Shown one piece after another: positions 63,922 to 64,000 of a stretch of DNA of 64,000 nucleotides. Made by a program: the position numbers and the translations under genes. Below the pieces are notes generated by a model. That model made no database searches. It had not been told where the DNA came from and worked only from the letters and a program-made list of their open reading frames with translations. Origin of the DNA: Chlorogloeopsis fritschii (GTDB lineage Bacteria; Cyanobacteriota; Cyanobacteriia; Cyanobacteriales; Nostocaceae). The stretch lies in NCBI RefSeq assembly GCF_043099315.1, contig NZ_CP170746.1; one strand, written 5' to 3'. Each line of letters begins with the position of its first letter. The stretch's first letter is position 1.

Positions 63922-64000
63922 CTATCTTTTAAGGTTAGAATAATCAGGCTTTAATAATATCTCCCAATTGGGGCCATACTGCCCCTCTAACAGATAACAT
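63922..64000 (-). CDS. Possible C-terminal end of a gene entering from the right edge
   Basis: On the minus strand a frame is open from the right edge to TAG at 63922. The 25 visible codons (YLLEGQYGPNWEILLKPDYS then NLKR) have a coding-like composition rich in aromatic residues, but no family is recognised, and 25 codons are too few to be sure. Confidence 0.3.
   Translation of the reverse strand, partial: CYLLEGQYGPNWEILLKPDYSNLKR

Noticed and set aside
63944..64000. Minus-strand ATG frame at the right edge (MLSVRGAVWPQLGDIIKA)
   Set aside because: Another frame over the same bases gives a more protein-like peptide, and 18 codons cannot support a gene.

Overview
The window looks like chromosomal DNA of a filamentous, probably heterocyst-forming cyanobacterium (Nostocales type). 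The octamer GCGATCGC (HIP1) is scattered through both genes and spacers. Spacers carry heptamer tandem repeats typical of that group, and the gene content is cyanobacterial: a urtABCDE operon behind a textbook NtcA promoter, an NhaS3-like antiporter, a phosphoribulokinase paralogue, many hybrid histidine kinases, a Uma2 nuclease and a nonribosomal peptide synthetase. I cannot name the species from sequence alone.

Layout. 1-10.2 kb is a trehalose and alpha-glucan region: the end of a TreS/maltokinase gene, a 2OG-Fe(II) oxygenase, then treX (glgX), treZ and treY on the + strand, with long 7-bp and 21-bp repeat arrays in the two spacers. 10.2-15.5 kb is mostly minus-strand: a PIN toxin/antitoxin pair, UPF0175, an S1-repeat protein, an ATP synthase delta subunit far from any other atp gene, PsiE, a PRC-barrel protein, and a small heat shock gene whose leader can hide its ribosome binding site in a hairpin. 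15.7-24 kb holds an SDR, a GH31 alpha-glucosidase, an NhaP-type antiporter and unrecognised membrane proteins. 24.1-30.3 kb encodes an RND efflux adaptor and pump, then an NhaS3-like antiporter.

30.7-38 kb is a redox-signalling block on the + strand: a VOC protein, a receiver/glutaredoxin-like/thioredoxin-reductase-like fusion that has lost both usual cysteine pairs, two tandem kinases with cNMP-type sensor domains, an SDR and an aldo-keto reductase. 38-43.7 kb holds a tRNA-Val(CAC), radC, a non-canonical phosphoribulokinase, an O-methyltransferase, trhO, a small hypothetical protein and a quinone-reductase-like dehydrogenase. 44-49.8 kb is the NtcA-type urea uptake operon. 49.8-53.6 kb has two hybrid histidine kinases on the minus strand. 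55.4-63 kb is one large dimodular NRPS (A-T-C-A-MT-T-R) predicted to join proline to N-methylglycine and release the product reductively. A Uma2 protein follows.

How the genes fit together. TreX debranches glycogen, TreY isomerises chain ends to trehalose, TreZ releases it, and TreS/maltokinase links trehalose to maltose-1-phosphate, which is a desiccation/osmotic stress module. The kinase/flavoprotein block looks like a two-component pathway whose output is an enzyme rather than a transcription factor. The least ordinary items are that block, the compact reductive NRPS, the hspA RNA-thermometer candidate, the orphan ATP synthase delta gene, and the repeat arrays that punctuate the trehalose operon.
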